The position numbers and the translations under genes are program-made. 64,000 bases of DNA from Platanthera guangdongensis (Eukaryota > Streptophyta > Magnoliopsida > Asparagales > Orchidaceae), in NCBI GenBank assembly GCA_039583875.1, contig CM077160.1, positions 114,595,314 through 114,659,313 of the forward strand, given 5' to 3'. Under the pieces are notes generated by a model, which was not told the DNA's origin, made no database searches, and saw only the letters and a list, made by a program, of their open reading frames with translations. Below are positions 21,140 to 32,312 of the stretch, one piece after another; within the stretch, counting starts at the first letter, position 1; each line of letters opens with the position of its first letter.

Positions 21140-23119
21140 TGATGGGCCAAAACCCGAACAGGCAAGCGTACCTGTCGAATCGTAGTACCAAGGTCGTATT
21201 TAAACACGGGGCTGTCAATTACTTCTACTCACGCTTTAACTATTATCCTACCGGAAGACTATTGGGATTTTGAGAATTTTTTAAAGTAAAATGAACGATA
21301 AATTGACAGACGAAAACTTAAATAAAAAAAGCTAGCATTCGATCATTGATTCACCATGAAATGAAACGAGAAAATAAAAGGGCATAGTTTTAAATTTACA
21401 AATCCAACTCGGCCGTGACGGATCCGAAAATAAGACAAAATCTCGCTAGAGCATTAGGTCTCCTAACTTATAGACTCTTCGATCGAAATCTCTTTACAAA
21501 CCAAAGAAAGCTAAAGTTGCATTATCGAGGTGATCCGCACTATTGGATTTGACTCCAATCCGGAGGATTTACGTCGTCCTATCTCTAGGGTTGCATTCAA
21601 CTCCTTCCTTCTTTGAGTGATCTTTCACATCCACGAGCCTCTCGGCTACTCGAATATGAGATCATAAGCCTACTACCGTATACCGGAAATACGGAGTCGA
21701 CACAATAATTATTCAAAGAAGGACCGAGTAGAATTACGCAAAAATAAAACTATGAAATAAAAATAATTCTCATTTCAAATCATGGATCCTCATGATCAAA
21801 TGCTAAGAGGGAATTAGCTATGCATATTGCAAAAGGAAACAACAAAATAAAGAGAAGAGAGAAATATTTTCATTACTTGAAAAAAGGAGTACACAAAATA
21901 AAAAAAAGACAAGATTATGCTATAAAGAAAACTTGCACTAATTGAAAAGAAAACTAATACAATAATAAAACTAACACTCACAAGCACTCTCCACTTAAAC
22001 TAGCACTTCACTTGCTCTCCAAAATCCAATCCTCAAAAGCATGGGATATGGGTTCTTTTTATAGATGAGGGAGAAGGTTCTAGAATGGAATGAAGAAGAG
22101 GGGGCAAGGGGGGGTGGCCGGCCATGTGTAGGGAAGAGTGCATGCATGGCATTTAATTAGGTGGAGAGAATTCATGCATGATATTAAATGAAGGAAGAGG
22201 GAGAAGATACATTCATGTATATAAATTTAAAAGAAATGAAATAAATATAAGAGGGGGGATGGATGGTAATAAAGAGTGGAGAAAAAATAAAAAAGGAGAG
22301 AGAGGAGGGATGGTGTGGCCGGCCATGTAAAGGGAATACATGCATGCAATAAATGAGAGGGAGAGATCATGCATGAATGTGGCTTAAATAAAGGGAAAAA
22401 AATAAAAGAGGGAGAGAAAGAGGGGTGGTCGGCCATATAGGGGGAAAATGTTCATGTATGTCATTAAATGATGAGGGAGGGGGGAAAATGAGTGGCCGGC
22501 CACATGCTTGGATGAAGTGGGCTGCACTATATGGGCTTGGGAAGCTTGAAGAGGGGTTGAATGCATCATGTAGGCTTCAAGGAAAAGGGTCGGGCCGCTC
22601 CAAACTTCAAGGGCTGCATGTAGGGGGCTGCATTATGTAGAGGGGCTGCACCATAAGTGGCCGGGCTGCATCATGTGGGCTGTTTTGGTGGAAGAGGGCT
22701 GCTCCAATTGGGCTTGATCAAGTGAAAGGGCTGCACTAGCATGGGCTTTGAACCTACAAATAAAGCAAAATAAAACATTAGTTAATGATTATATAATACA
22801 CAAAACAAAATACATAATATAAATAAAACATACAACATAAAATAACATAACACATAATATTTATATTCAAAATAAAACACACGTTAAACATATAATATAA
22901 AATTAAACATAAAACATTAAATTAAACATAACATACAAGCTATAATAATATTTATAGATAAAGCTAAACATAAAATATAAAATAGCCACAAAACATAACA
23001 TAAACATTATATTAAAAAGAAGATCATAACAAGCATACAAAAAACACATAATTGTAACAAAAACTTAGGAAAATAAGCTACTACAATAACCCAAAAATGA
23101 TGACTAAAACTAGTCATCA
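21140..23119 (-). repeat. Ath1 5' LTR (1980 bp)
   Basis: Pairs with 11451-13431, with the same TGATG...CATCA ends. A minus-strand TATA box lies at 22057-22063. The GTGGCCGGCC repeats are kept, with one changed to GTGGTCGGCC near 22425. Confidence 0.95.
22057..22063 (-). promoter_or_regulatory. TATA box, Ath1 5' LTR
   Basis: Same minus-strand CTATAAAAAGAACCC context as in the other LTR. This copy would drive the genomic transcript. Confidence 0.62.
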
Positions 23120-23124
23120 CCCAT
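23120..23124. other. Target site duplication CCCAT, right of Ath1
   Basis: Identical to 11446-11450. Confidence 0.93.
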
Positions 23125-23934
23125 GACTCTGGGGCTTGTAACTAAAAAAACTGAAAAAAGGAATCCGAGGCATTGACCTGGGTCATTGCCTTAGATTTGG
23201 ATGACACGGCCCAGGGTCAAGCCCGTGACCATGGGGCGTGTAACTGAAAATGAAGTAAAGTTTTGACTTATTTTTTTTTGGATTCCCCGGAAAGTCACTG
23301 GCATGACATAAATTGTCACGGGCGTGACTAGAAAATAGAAAAATCCTGTTTTTTCCTGAATTTTTTTGTCGAACCGAATTCCGCGACTGTCACGCCCATT
23401 ACTAGTAATGGTCATGCCCCTGACTAGTAATGGTCATGCCTGTGACTGTAACGATTGTCGAACTAAGGATGGCGATCAACGAAAACAAATCAGCATAGGA
23501 TGAAACCAGTATCGGCGTAGGTCATGTCAGTGAACCAGATGTCACGGTCGTGACATCAATGGGAGACGAACGAAAAACTGCGCAGGACGAAACCATTCTC
23601 GGGTTTCGCAAGATGAACTAAACACGGCATTGTCACAACCGTGACCCATAGGTCACGGTCGTGACATGGTCGTGTCGAACAGAAATTTTTTTTTGTTTTT
23701 TTGTTTTTCAAATATTTTTTTGACAGAAATAAAATAAACTAAATAAAAATTACCGACATGAATGAATCACATGTAGTTGACGTTCGAACCCGATCGATCG
23801 TCACGCCGCAAAGATTCTTAAAACCTGCAAAAACTCAAATAGAAAAGAAAATAAAAAGAAAGGATAACCATGGGGTGCCTCCCACAAGCTCTTTGTTTAT
23901 GGTCGTTGAGCTCGATCTTTGTGGTGTGTGCTTA
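23120..23934. repeat. Palindrome-rich spacer, AthN-right (right part)
   Basis: Non-coding and homologous to 3190-3985. It carries many GTCACGCCCGTGAC-type inverted repeats (23215-23235, 23295-23330, 23385-23445, 23530-23560, 23630-23670). It also has TCGTCGAA-like and GATCAACGAAAAC motifs (23370-23490) and a poly-T stretch. Confidence 0.75.
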
Positions 23935-24880
23935 CTACGTTATGGGCTTTTCGGACAGATAAGCTGACACACATATGGGAAGTTTGGAACCATCCGCTAT
24001 AGATAAATATTGTATATGATCTGGCAGTTGTCTAAGTTCTAAACTTGGAGGTTCCTCACACAAACTTCTAAAACGGTCACTACCTAAATATAGAGTTTCT
24101 ACAATAGGTGCGTGTGTGACCAAATTATTATTATTTATTTCATGAGAAATTAAATTTAAAGTTTCAAAATTTTCGTCATGAACAATAGGTGAATAAAAAT
24201 TTTCAGAAAATAAAACGGAGTCTTTTTCGGGAGAAAACTCCAAAAAGAAACATGAGTCGTCGTTACAGAGCGTATTTTTCATAGATGATTCAATAGTAAA
24301 GGTAGCTTCTTCATCTGTGACCCTAAGGAGCAGTTTACTGTTACTAACATCTATAATGGTGCGTGAGGTGGCAAGAAAAGGGCGACTGAGAATAAGTGGA
24401 ACCTCGGTGTCCGCTTCTATGTCAAATATGACAAAATCTACCGGAAAGATAAATTTATCAACTTTGACAAGCACATCCTCAATAATACCCATAGGGTATT
24501 TTATAAACCGATCCTCCAATTAGATGCTCATTTTTGTGGGATTAGGCTCTCCTAATCCCAATTTTTTAAATAATGAATAAGGCATCAAATTAATGAAAGC
24601 GACAAAATTGTCCAACACATGTTTTACTGATAAATCACCAAATAGACAAGGAATAGAGAAACTACTCGGATCAGTTAGTTTCTTAGGCAATTTATTAAGT
24701 AAAACCACCGAACACTCCGCGTTCAAGTGAACCGTGGAGATATCCTCAAGTTTCTTTTTATTTGTTAAAAGATCCTTGATGTACTTGGCATACCTCGACA
24801 CTTGCGCTATTTATTCGCAAAACATTAAATTTATTTGAATTTGTTTAAACATGTTTAGAAATTTACTGTGATGCGCATCC
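23935..24880 (-). pseudogene. Athila-type protease remnant, AthN-right
   Basis: Two open parts (24520-24801 and 23935-24519) are separated by a TAG directly after NPTKMSI. Recognisable motifs are YAKYIKDLLTNKKKLED, INLMPYSLFKKLGLGEPNP and VPLILSRPFLATSRTIIDV. The active-site block corresponding to DLGAS reads DNFVAF, so the catalytic motif is lost. The trace ends at CVSAYLSEKPIT followed by a stop, the same point as in AthN-left. No reverse transcriptase follows. Confidence 0.85.
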
Positions 24881-24889
24881 ATCCGTTCT

Positions 24890-26476
24890 TTTTTGCATTC
24901 TAGACGGATAGGGAAGAGGTCGTTGATAAGCCTTTAGTTTATTTCATTTGAAGGCTTAGGAGGGGGAGAAGATTTAGAAATTATTACCCCTTGTTCAACC
25001 AGATTTGAAGAAGTAGTTACATCTTGTTCAACATGAGTTGAAGAAGTATGTACCTCCTTCGCGCACTGTAGCGTGATAGCCTTCACTTGCTCCTTTGTGT
25101 TGGACTCTATATTGCCTGGCAATGCTCTTTGTTGGTGATCGGAGAGCATCTTTGCTATTTGACCAATTTGATTCTCCAAATTACGGATAGATCCGGTAAG
25201 ATTTTGGATGTTGGCAACATTGGTAGCCATATATTTTTGGAAAGCCTCCTCGAGAGAGGGAGGTTTGGGAGCTTGTGGCGGAAAGTAACTGGGTGGAATT
25301 GTGTTTGGGGGGCGAGCCGTGTTCCCTGGATTACCCAAAGAGAAGTTGGGGTGATTCCTTAAACCCGGGTGATAAGTGTTACCAAAATTATTACCTGAAT
25401 TAAAGGTGGTCGATTCGGATTACCCATGTAATCCACATGTTCGGCAATAGTGGAAGGTTCCCAAAATTGGGGTGCACATGTAGGTGTGGACGAGGAAGCA
25501 GACATCTCGTCCATTTGTTTTGTATTTTCTCAACCTGGAGGGATAAATTAGAAACCGTAACGATGTCATACATCCCGACCAGTTTTGGTGGACGAGACCG
25601 GGGTGTACTCCACTGATACGTATTCATGGCCATACCGTCTATAAGTTCTTGGGCACCCTCCAGTGTTTTGTTGTTTAACGTTCCACCGGCGGCGTCATCA
25701 ATATGTTGCCTCATTTGTTGATTGAGGCAATGATATAAGGTTTTCACTTGCAAGCAATCAGGGATTGCATGATACGGACAACGGCGAAGCAATTCCTTAA
25801 ATCCCTCTCAAGTATCATATAACATTTCTGTATGAACTTGGGAGAAATATGTAATATGATTGTGAAACTTGGCCGTTTTTGTGGCCGGAAAATATTTTGT
25901 GAGAAATTTTTCCTTCATCTCGGCCCAAGTAGTGATGGATCCTCTTGGTGAAGAGACGAACCACTATTTAGCTTTGGTGCGCAATGTGAAAGGGAAAAGC
26001 CTTAACCGAATGGCATCATCGAAAACCCTGTTAATTTTAAAAGTATCGCATATTTCTAAAAATTTAGAAATATGCGCGTTTGGGTCGTCATCTTGAAGCT
26101 CATCAAATTATACAGATTGTTGTATCATTTGAATGATGCTTGGCTTCAATTCAAAATTATTGATCGCAATAGCAGATCGAACAATACTTGATTGCGCCTC
26201 ATCCAAATTTGGCAGGGCATAATAGGACATAGTCCGTTGATCGGCCATATTTGGATTTGGGTTACCCAAAATAGAAGAAAATTGAAAAGATGAAGAAGTC
26301 GAAGAAGAAGAAGAAGAAGAAGAAGAAGAAGAAGAAAAAGCGGAAGAAGAAATGTGACCGATGGATTCCTCAACTAATTCTGGAGAATTGAGATCGCGGA
26401 GCCTTAGACATCACGGTAAGCTTTGCTCGATCTCCGGATCCAAATTAAGTAGATTTGATGGATTCCCTCGGGTCAT
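24890..26476 (-). pseudogene. Athila-type gag remnant, AthN-right
   Basis: Starts with an ATG at 26476 in the same context as Ath1 gag. The capsid domain is recognisable but has several in-frame stops between 26040 and 26450. Downstream fragments read LRRCPYHAIPDCLQVKTLYH (25400-25792) and FQKYMATNVANIQNLTGSIR (24934-25338). A GAA/CTT trinucleotide run (26295-26340) encodes a longer poly-Ser stretch than in AthN-left. Confidence 0.86.
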
Positions 26477-26596
26477 ACACCAAGATAAAAAACAAAAAAA
26501 AAACAAAATAAATTTTTTTGATTTTGATTTTTTTAAAACAAAAAGAAAATGATAAAATTAATAGATTCTTGCTTTCAAAATATCAACAAAAAAATG

Positions 26597-26614
26597 TCCC
26601 CGACAACGGCGCCA
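26597..26614 (-). other. Primer binding site (tRNA-Asp type), AthN-right
   Basis: The plus strand reads TCCCCGACAACGGCGCCA, one mismatch from the 18-base site of Ath1. The LTR starts six bases further at 26621. Confidence 0.88.
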
Positions 26615-26620
26615 AAAACT

Positions 26621-27013
26621 TGATGAGAGATTTTTTATATGAGTTTTAAAAATAAATTCAAACTAATATCTCAAACTAGGCAAGTGCACCTATCAAAATA
26701 TAATATAGGAAATGTCGTATTTAAACTCGGGGACCGTTAAGTACTTATACTCTCAAGGAAGAGCTATTATTTTATCGAATGGAAATTGGTTTTGCGATTT
26801 TGGTAAAGAAAACGTTAAACTAAAATGAGAAATATGATGATAGGAAAGCTAGCACTTGATCTAGAATCCATTTGTGTTAGAATAAATTTCCATGAAATTA
26901 TAAAATACAAGCATCTAAATTATTAACTTCGACCGTGGAGGTTCCATAGCTATGAAATGCCTCTCTCGAGAATACGCTCCGACAAACCTTAGGATGATCG
27001 ATTAAGACCTATC
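26621..27013 (-). repeat. AthN-right 5' LTR, first segment
   Basis: Matches 6654-7035 of the shared AthN LTR. It is interrupted by Tek1 at ATTAAGACCTATC. The LTR resumes after Tek1 at 39545. Confidence 0.88.
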
Positions 27014-27770
27014 TGTAACATCCCGCCTTTTATTGGGCCACCAGAGCCTTAGTGGGCCCAATAAAAGTGGCCCGAACCCTACCCATGACCCGGTGGGAAA
27101 TAACCCTAAGCGGGAAATAGAGCTAGAGAACTCTGAATTGAGTTCTGTCAGTTCCTGTGGCCTCGTATAGTCAATACGAGCGCATCGGAACTCGTTCAGT
27201 TGGACTCCGAGGTCTAACGACAATTTTACACATTTCGACCATTTTAGCGCGCTGCGACGCGTAAATTTCGGACTTTCGTCAAACGGACTCCGATTCAACC
27301 CCAATCAGTGGCGTTAGACTCGTGTGGTCAATACGAAGTCAACGGAAGTCGTCCCGATCAATTTCGATGACGATTGGTCAACCCGTGGTCAAATCAAGCA
27401 TATTTGTGCACCGAAAAGCGTGCGCACACCGATTATGACACGACACCCGAACTTTGACCCAACCTCGACGAATTGGACCCACTTTGACTTTGACCAGCAA
27501 GGGGGACCCACCATATGGTTGACTTGGTCAAACCCTCCTAAAAATCTATTTTTTGGATTTTTCTCCAAATGAAGGGCTCACCTCCTCTCCAAAGGAGGAT
27601 GACCCATACTCCCCCTCACTTTCCATGGGCCCCCCCCAACCATCAAGCCCCTAACCTAAAGCAAATGGAGGCCCACCTACTCCTTCTCCCACTCTCCCCC
27701 TCTCTTTCTTCACCATGGAGGCCCAAGCCCATGAGGCTTTTCCCTATCCCCACATGGGGAATATGTGGCA

Positions 27771-27798
27771 CCTCCAGCTGTCCTTGGACAGCTGGAGG
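27771..27798. repeat. Perfect inverted repeat, 13-bp arms, 2-base loop
   Basis: The arms read CCTCCAGCTGTCC and GGACAGCTGGAGG around TT. It is repeated at 36516-36543 in the 3' LTR and lies about 75 bp upstream of the TATA box. Confidence 0.9.
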
Positions 27799-27803
27799 GT
27801 GGT

Positions 27804-27833
27804 GATTAATCCCTCCCTAGGGAGGGATTAATC
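27804..27833. repeat. Perfect 30-bp palindrome upstream of the Tek1 promoter
   Basis: Begins GATTAATCCCTCC and is fully self-complementary around a central CTAG. It is conserved at 36549-36578 and sits six bases after the previous inverted repeat. Confidence 0.92.
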
Positions 27834-27842
27834 CCACATTGC

Positions 27843-27880
27843 CAATGGGAGGGAAGCTCCCCCTCCCCCTCCCTATAAAA
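27843..27880 (+). promoter_or_regulatory. Tek1 5' LTR promoter: CCAAT and TATA boxes
   Basis: CCAAT at 27843-27847 is followed 27 bases later by TATAAAA at 27874-27880. A C/T-rich stretch lies between and after them, typical of plant start regions. Confidence 0.7.
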
Positions 27881-29992
27881 TGACCCTACCCCCCTCACTT
27901 TCCCTCATACCTCTCAGAGCAGCTCCCTCCCCCTGCTTTCCCTTCTCCCCCCCTCTGCTGGAGCTCAGGTGGCCGGAAAAAGCCAAGCCGGAGCTCCTCC
28001 TCTCCTCCTCCACCACCTTGAGCCATGTCCGACCAAGCCGGTCCCTCCCGAGCCCACCAAAGTCAGGTGGAACCCTCTCTTCCTCCCCCTCCCCATTTCT
28101 GACGTCGTGCATGGCGCTCCCGGCGGCCGGAGTGCCGCCGCCGTCACCCCCCTCCCCTCCCGTCCACTTTTAAAAAAAAAATGCTCCGGCGGCGGCCGGC
28201 GGCGGCAGGCCGCCGGACCACCGCCGGAGGGAGCGCCCACCACCGGCGGGTTGGCCGGTGGTGGAGCCATGGCCGGCCGGTGGCCGGCCGGCGGCGGAGA
28301 AGCCCCGTAAGGGGCAGCGGGATATGTACAGCGGGGTGGGGGGAGATGATGAACAGGAAAACATATTTATATATATATAATAATAATATATTATATATTA
28401 TATAAATATATTATTATAATATTTATATTAAATATTATAATATTATAGCTAATAATGGGTAGATTTTATTTGAGACTAAAATAGGCTCCTAGGGAAAAAG
28501 TGTTGAACATGCAAAATGTCCCCTTTGTTAAGGGCTTCCTCCACAAAAAGTTTGAGAATTTTTGGTGTTGATTTGGTATTTTTTAAAAGCCCAATTAAAC
28601 TTTATTTGGCCAAATTAAAGGGCCAAAACTATTTGAAAAATTATGAAACTTTTTCTATGCTCATTTTATATCCATATAAGGGTTGTATTAAAATTTGAGC
28701 TCATGGGGATAAGTTTTGATATTTTTCCCAAAATATGGAAGCCTAGGACCGCGCTCGATATTATTACGCTCGTTTTCGTCGCAAATGAAAATTGGAGCGC
28801 GCGACTATCCTCTCTAATTTGAATAAGTTTTATATCGACGAGAGTGGCCGAGGCAAGTGACCAAGCTCCGGGTGTTTCGAGATTTCATGAAAACTGTCGA
28901 GCGCCTCGACTCTCGGGCGATTTGGGCACGCTCGGAAGATGAGAGCACGAGTGGTGAGTTATGAATTATTCTTGACGAATAATGAAAGTATAACTCCTGA
29001 TAAGCCCCAATCCGATTAAGCCGTGGTTAATAAGGAGCAACCAACTCATAATCGGATCTCAATAAAGGTGTAACCCAAGGAAACCTTATTAAAAACTGGG
29101 ATGGAACTGAAAAATCTCTCCTGAGAACGGAGATGGAACTGAAGCCTCCTGTATGGAGTGATTGGACTACTAACCATTTTCTTTATGATTATTCCAGTTT
29201 TGCACTGGTCCAGTTCCTTTATTCTTTTCAATTCAGTACTTTCAATTCAGTACTACTCCAGTCTCGTACTGGTCAAGATTATTTCATTACTTTCATTTCA
29301 GTACTACTTCAGTCTCATACTGGTCAAGCTTATTTCAATACTACTCCAGTCTTGTACTGGTCACATTTCTTTCCAGCACTTTAAATAAGCAGCATAACCA
29401 CCGCACTTGATCTTATCGCAATTTACTTTTATATTCCCGGGACCTGCTCTGACGGGCAGTTGTTGTTTAGGTTGAGCCTTAGTTGGGGATAACCGGAGTT
29501 GAGGTAGTCCTCCAGGTCTAGCCCCAAATAAAGCGCTCCCACGCTCCTTGTCGAAAGTAGAGCAAAGTGCCGATGCCCGAAGTGTAAGCCTAGTAAGGCA
29601 GCCCGTCGTAGACCCGATGTTATATTGTTTGCAACTGTTTGATTGATTGTAAATTGCTTGCGGTGAAATGGTGGCGGGTCAGTCCCTTCCGCAGACCATT
29701 TGTACCGGTGCGGCAAGGTTGACGACTCAAGGCGACAGGGAGATGAGTACCACGGGTGACCGACCGTTATATTCCCCGTCGGGTTTTCCTCCGCTGGTCA
29801 GCCAAAATGATTCGCCGGATGTCGCTCACATCCAAGAGTACACAAGGTTGTACGTGAGGGCCTGGGGTTGTGCGGTACGATCACCCCCAGAAGTGGCAGG
29901 ACTGGCCACTGTCACCGACGTCCACATCGATGAGGACCGCGGGGCTCGCTACCCTGCTGGAACAGAAGCGGTCCAAACTATGTCGACATAGG

Positions 29993-30108
29993 GTTTGTGT
30001 GTGCGGCTATAAATGCCTGCGGTTTGTGTGCGCGGCTATGAATGCCTGCGGTTTGTGTGCGCGGCTATGAATGCCTGCGGTTTGTGTGCGCGGCTGTGAA
30101 TGCCTGCG
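29993..30108 (+). repeat. Four tandem copies of a 29-bp unit in the Tek1 5' LTR
   Basis: The unit starts GTTTGTGTGCGCGGCTATGA. Copies start at 29993, 30022, 30051 and 30080, with few substitutions. The array is also present at 38735-38850. Confidence 0.92.
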
Positions 30109-30797
30109 ATAGAATTCAAGATATGAAAACCTGTTGTGCTGATGAGCTAGTAGAGCCTTGCTATAACTGTTTTATGTTATTGCTGCTTTTTCCGGTTATA
30201 CTGCACTCTTTTATAATTGCTCCTAGTTGTTCATATATGAAATGTTGTGATAACCCTCTCTTGCTTCGGCTATTTACTTTTGTTGGGTGGGTGCGTGCTC
30301 GTCCCCAGGATGTGGATCCGGGGAGGAGATTTGTTTCCACTTAGCTCTGTGACTAACGGTTATTTGATTAACCATTCACAGGAGGTGGAGCACCGTAGTG
30401 ACCTGCTGCCGAAGGAGATTACGCCAGCAGCTAGGCCTACTCGAGCAGATGCACCCCCGCCGTCTCCGGTGTTTAGAGACGTGAGTACCGCCGAGCAGTT
30501 TAGAAGAGAGAGTGTGTGAGACTTATGTAGTACATGTATAGCCCACGGGCTTTTATAAACGCATAAGGCTTCGACCCTAGAACCTCTGTATTAATATGAT
30601 TTGTAGTGGTTTCCTGTTAATGCTTCCGCTATATTCTGATGGGTTGTGAATGTTATGATTCGAACCACTCAAGACGGCCATCTAGTGCTTGAATAGGGTG
30701 GATTGTTTCCCCTATGAGCCCTGGGTAGACGTCTTGGGCCAGTAGTACCCCTCCGGCTCGACCCGGGCAAAAGGTTGGGGGGGGGGGGTTCTACAAA

Positions 30798-30807
30798 TGG
30801 ATTAGAG
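30798..30807 (+). other. Possible degenerate initiator-tRNA-Met PBS of Tek1
   Basis: TGGATTAGAG lies two bases after the LTR and resembles the usual TGGTATCAGAG. The match is weak. The 217 bases between it and gag are non-coding leader. Confidence 0.4.
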
Positions 30808-31024
30808 TGATCACGATTCGTCCTTGTGGAGCAGTCTCAGGATCCCTTCGTCCCTCGCTTCGTTCTAGGTTCGGGACGAACCTTGCAGTGGAAGCCTGGT
30901 GGACCCTAGTGTAGAGGCTTAGGGATTCTAGACTGTGCGTTAGTACGCCAATACACCATTATTTTCCGCTTGGGTTGTCGCTTTTGCAAATTCCCTTACT
31001 TTTGCAAAATACTGACACTCTTTC

Positions 31025-32201
31025 ATGTTACTTCTCCAGATACCAGAGTACAGTAACGGGGGATCCTCGTACAGAGGATACGTTCCAGCCACCCCACCAC
31101 CAGACCCAGTTGCTCCCGCAGCCGTACCGTTTGCCAAGTCAGATATAGGGCAGACACTGACGGCTATACTAGCGACTTTCCGAGATGCCCTGACACAGCC
31201 ACCGCGGGAGATGACCGCACCCACATATCTGCTGACGACTTTTCGAGGACTGAGGCCTCCCCCTTTCAGGGGTACAGAGACGACCATTCAGGTAGAGGAG
31301 TGGGTGGAGCGAGTGGAGGAGCTGTTGGTAGGGATGATGTGCCCAGTTGTGGCAGCAGTCTCTTTGGTGGTGACCCTCTTGGAGGGATATGCGAGGGATT
31401 GGTGGAGAGCGTCTAGTCACTCTACCTTCCGAGGTCGGCCGATGAGCACGATCCTTTGGGGGGAGTTCTCCGTGGCTCTGCTAGAATTTTTCATCACAGA
31501 TGCAGACCGAGCCGCACTGCAAGAGAGGTTCCTGCTCATTCGACAGGGCAACCGCACTGTGGCAGAGTATGAGAGAGAGTTCATACACCTGGCACGCTTC
31601 GCCGGGAACCTGGCTGCCTCCGACAGGGATAGGGCTTCTCGGTTCTACCGATGACTACGAGACGACCTGAGACAGTCCTTGATTGTGCTCTCTCAGGCCA
31701 CCTTCCACACCATAGCCACCTATGCGGCAGCTCTAGAGTTGGACCAGCAGATGGTGGCTCAGCGGCGCGGAGGTCAAGTAGAGCTTCCTCGAGACCAGAG
31801 GCGAGATGTTGGAGTTGCTCCCCATAGACAGGATAGAGAGAGCAGACAGCGACGCCGCAGGCTTCCTTATAGGCGCCCACCAGCACCCCCAGTACTCCCA
31901 GCTGCACAGCAAGACAGTAGACCAGCTCCAGCTCCACAGCCCCCACTAGTGGCCCGACGAGATGTTCCCTTCGCAGGGAACTACTTCTTGTGTCAGCAGC
32001 CGGGACATATGAGGGCCTTCTGCCCTCAGGCGATAGGGAGACCAGGACTAGTAGCAGTCCAGGGTGGATAGCCGGCACGGGGACAGGGTCAAAGAGGCCG
32101 TAGAGGTCGAGCTGGCAGGAGAGGCCAGCAGGGCCGAGCAGCTCCCCAGGAGGCCTATGCACTGGACCTGCAGCATGGACCAGCCCCTGACGTAGTCATA
32201 G
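31025..32201 (+). pseudogene. Tek1 gag (two in-frame stops)
   Basis: Starts at the ATG at 31025. The gag domain shows QVEEWVERVEELL, VTLLEGYARDWWRA, WGEFSVALLEFF and QGNRTVAEYEREFIHLARFA. A TGA at 31652-31654 and a TAG at 32069-32071 interrupt it, but the frame does not change. An Arg/Pro/Gln-rich basic stretch precedes the nucleocapsid knuckle NYFLCQQPGHMRAFC, in which the first Cys of CX2CX4HX4C is replaced by Tyr. The frame runs on to APDVVIG at 32201, where an intron-like insertion begins. Confidence 0.88.
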
Positions 32202-32312
32202 GTATATATCTTAGGCGATAGAAGATATCAGATCTTCCACTATTGTTGTATATTTCATATATATGTATATTAGTTGGATGATATATATCTATATATTTTC
32301 CTATGATGTCAG
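32202..32312 (+). other. Intron-like GT-AG insertion between Tek1 gag and protease (111 bp)
   Basis: The donor context is ATAG|GTATAT and the acceptor is GATGTCAG|GA. The segment is very AT-rich between GC-rich coding sequence and contains stops. Removing it joins a split Gly codon (phase 1) and links gag and protease in frame at V-I-G-I-L-L. Tek2 has a different 73-bp GT-AG segment at the same codon (43924-43996). Splicing is inferred and not shown. Confidence 0.68.

Larger units (their letters stand above)
11451..23119 (-). mobile_element. Ath1: full-length Athila-type gypsy element with TSD
   Basis: The element is 11,669 bp with LTRs of 1981 and 1980 bp that both run from TGATG to CATCA. 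Five-base duplications CCCAT flank it at 11446-11450 and 23120-23124. It has a perfect 18-base tRNA-Asp PBS, a purine tract, and gag, protease, reverse transcriptase, RNase H and integrase on the minus strand. By eye the LTRs differ at about 1-2 percent of positions, so insertion is fairly recent, but gag-pol carries three frameshifts and one stop. It sits in the palindrome spacer of AthN-right. Confidence 0.96.
27014..30795 (+). repeat. Tek1 5' LTR (3782 bp)
   Basis: The TATA box at 27874 implies transcription starting near 27900, leaving nearly 2.9 kb of R-U5 leader. Notable parts are two perfect palindromes just upstream of the promoter, a very GC-rich block (28160-28310) directly followed by an extremely AT-rich block (28360-28450), three imperfect CAGTACTACTCCAGTC-type repeats (29248-29365), four 29-bp tandem repeats (29993-30108) and a poly-G run before the end. 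Confidence 0.95.

Noticed and set aside
23758..23967. Short plus-strand frames in the AthN spacers
   Set aside because: They fall in palindrome-rich, poly-T-rich DNA on the strand opposite to the element and match no known domain.
29668..29991. Open frame of 107 codons in the Tek1 LTR, also at 38410-38733
   Set aside because: The two LTR copies differ mostly by amino-acid-changing substitutions and no domain is recognisable. It is more likely leader sequence than a gene.
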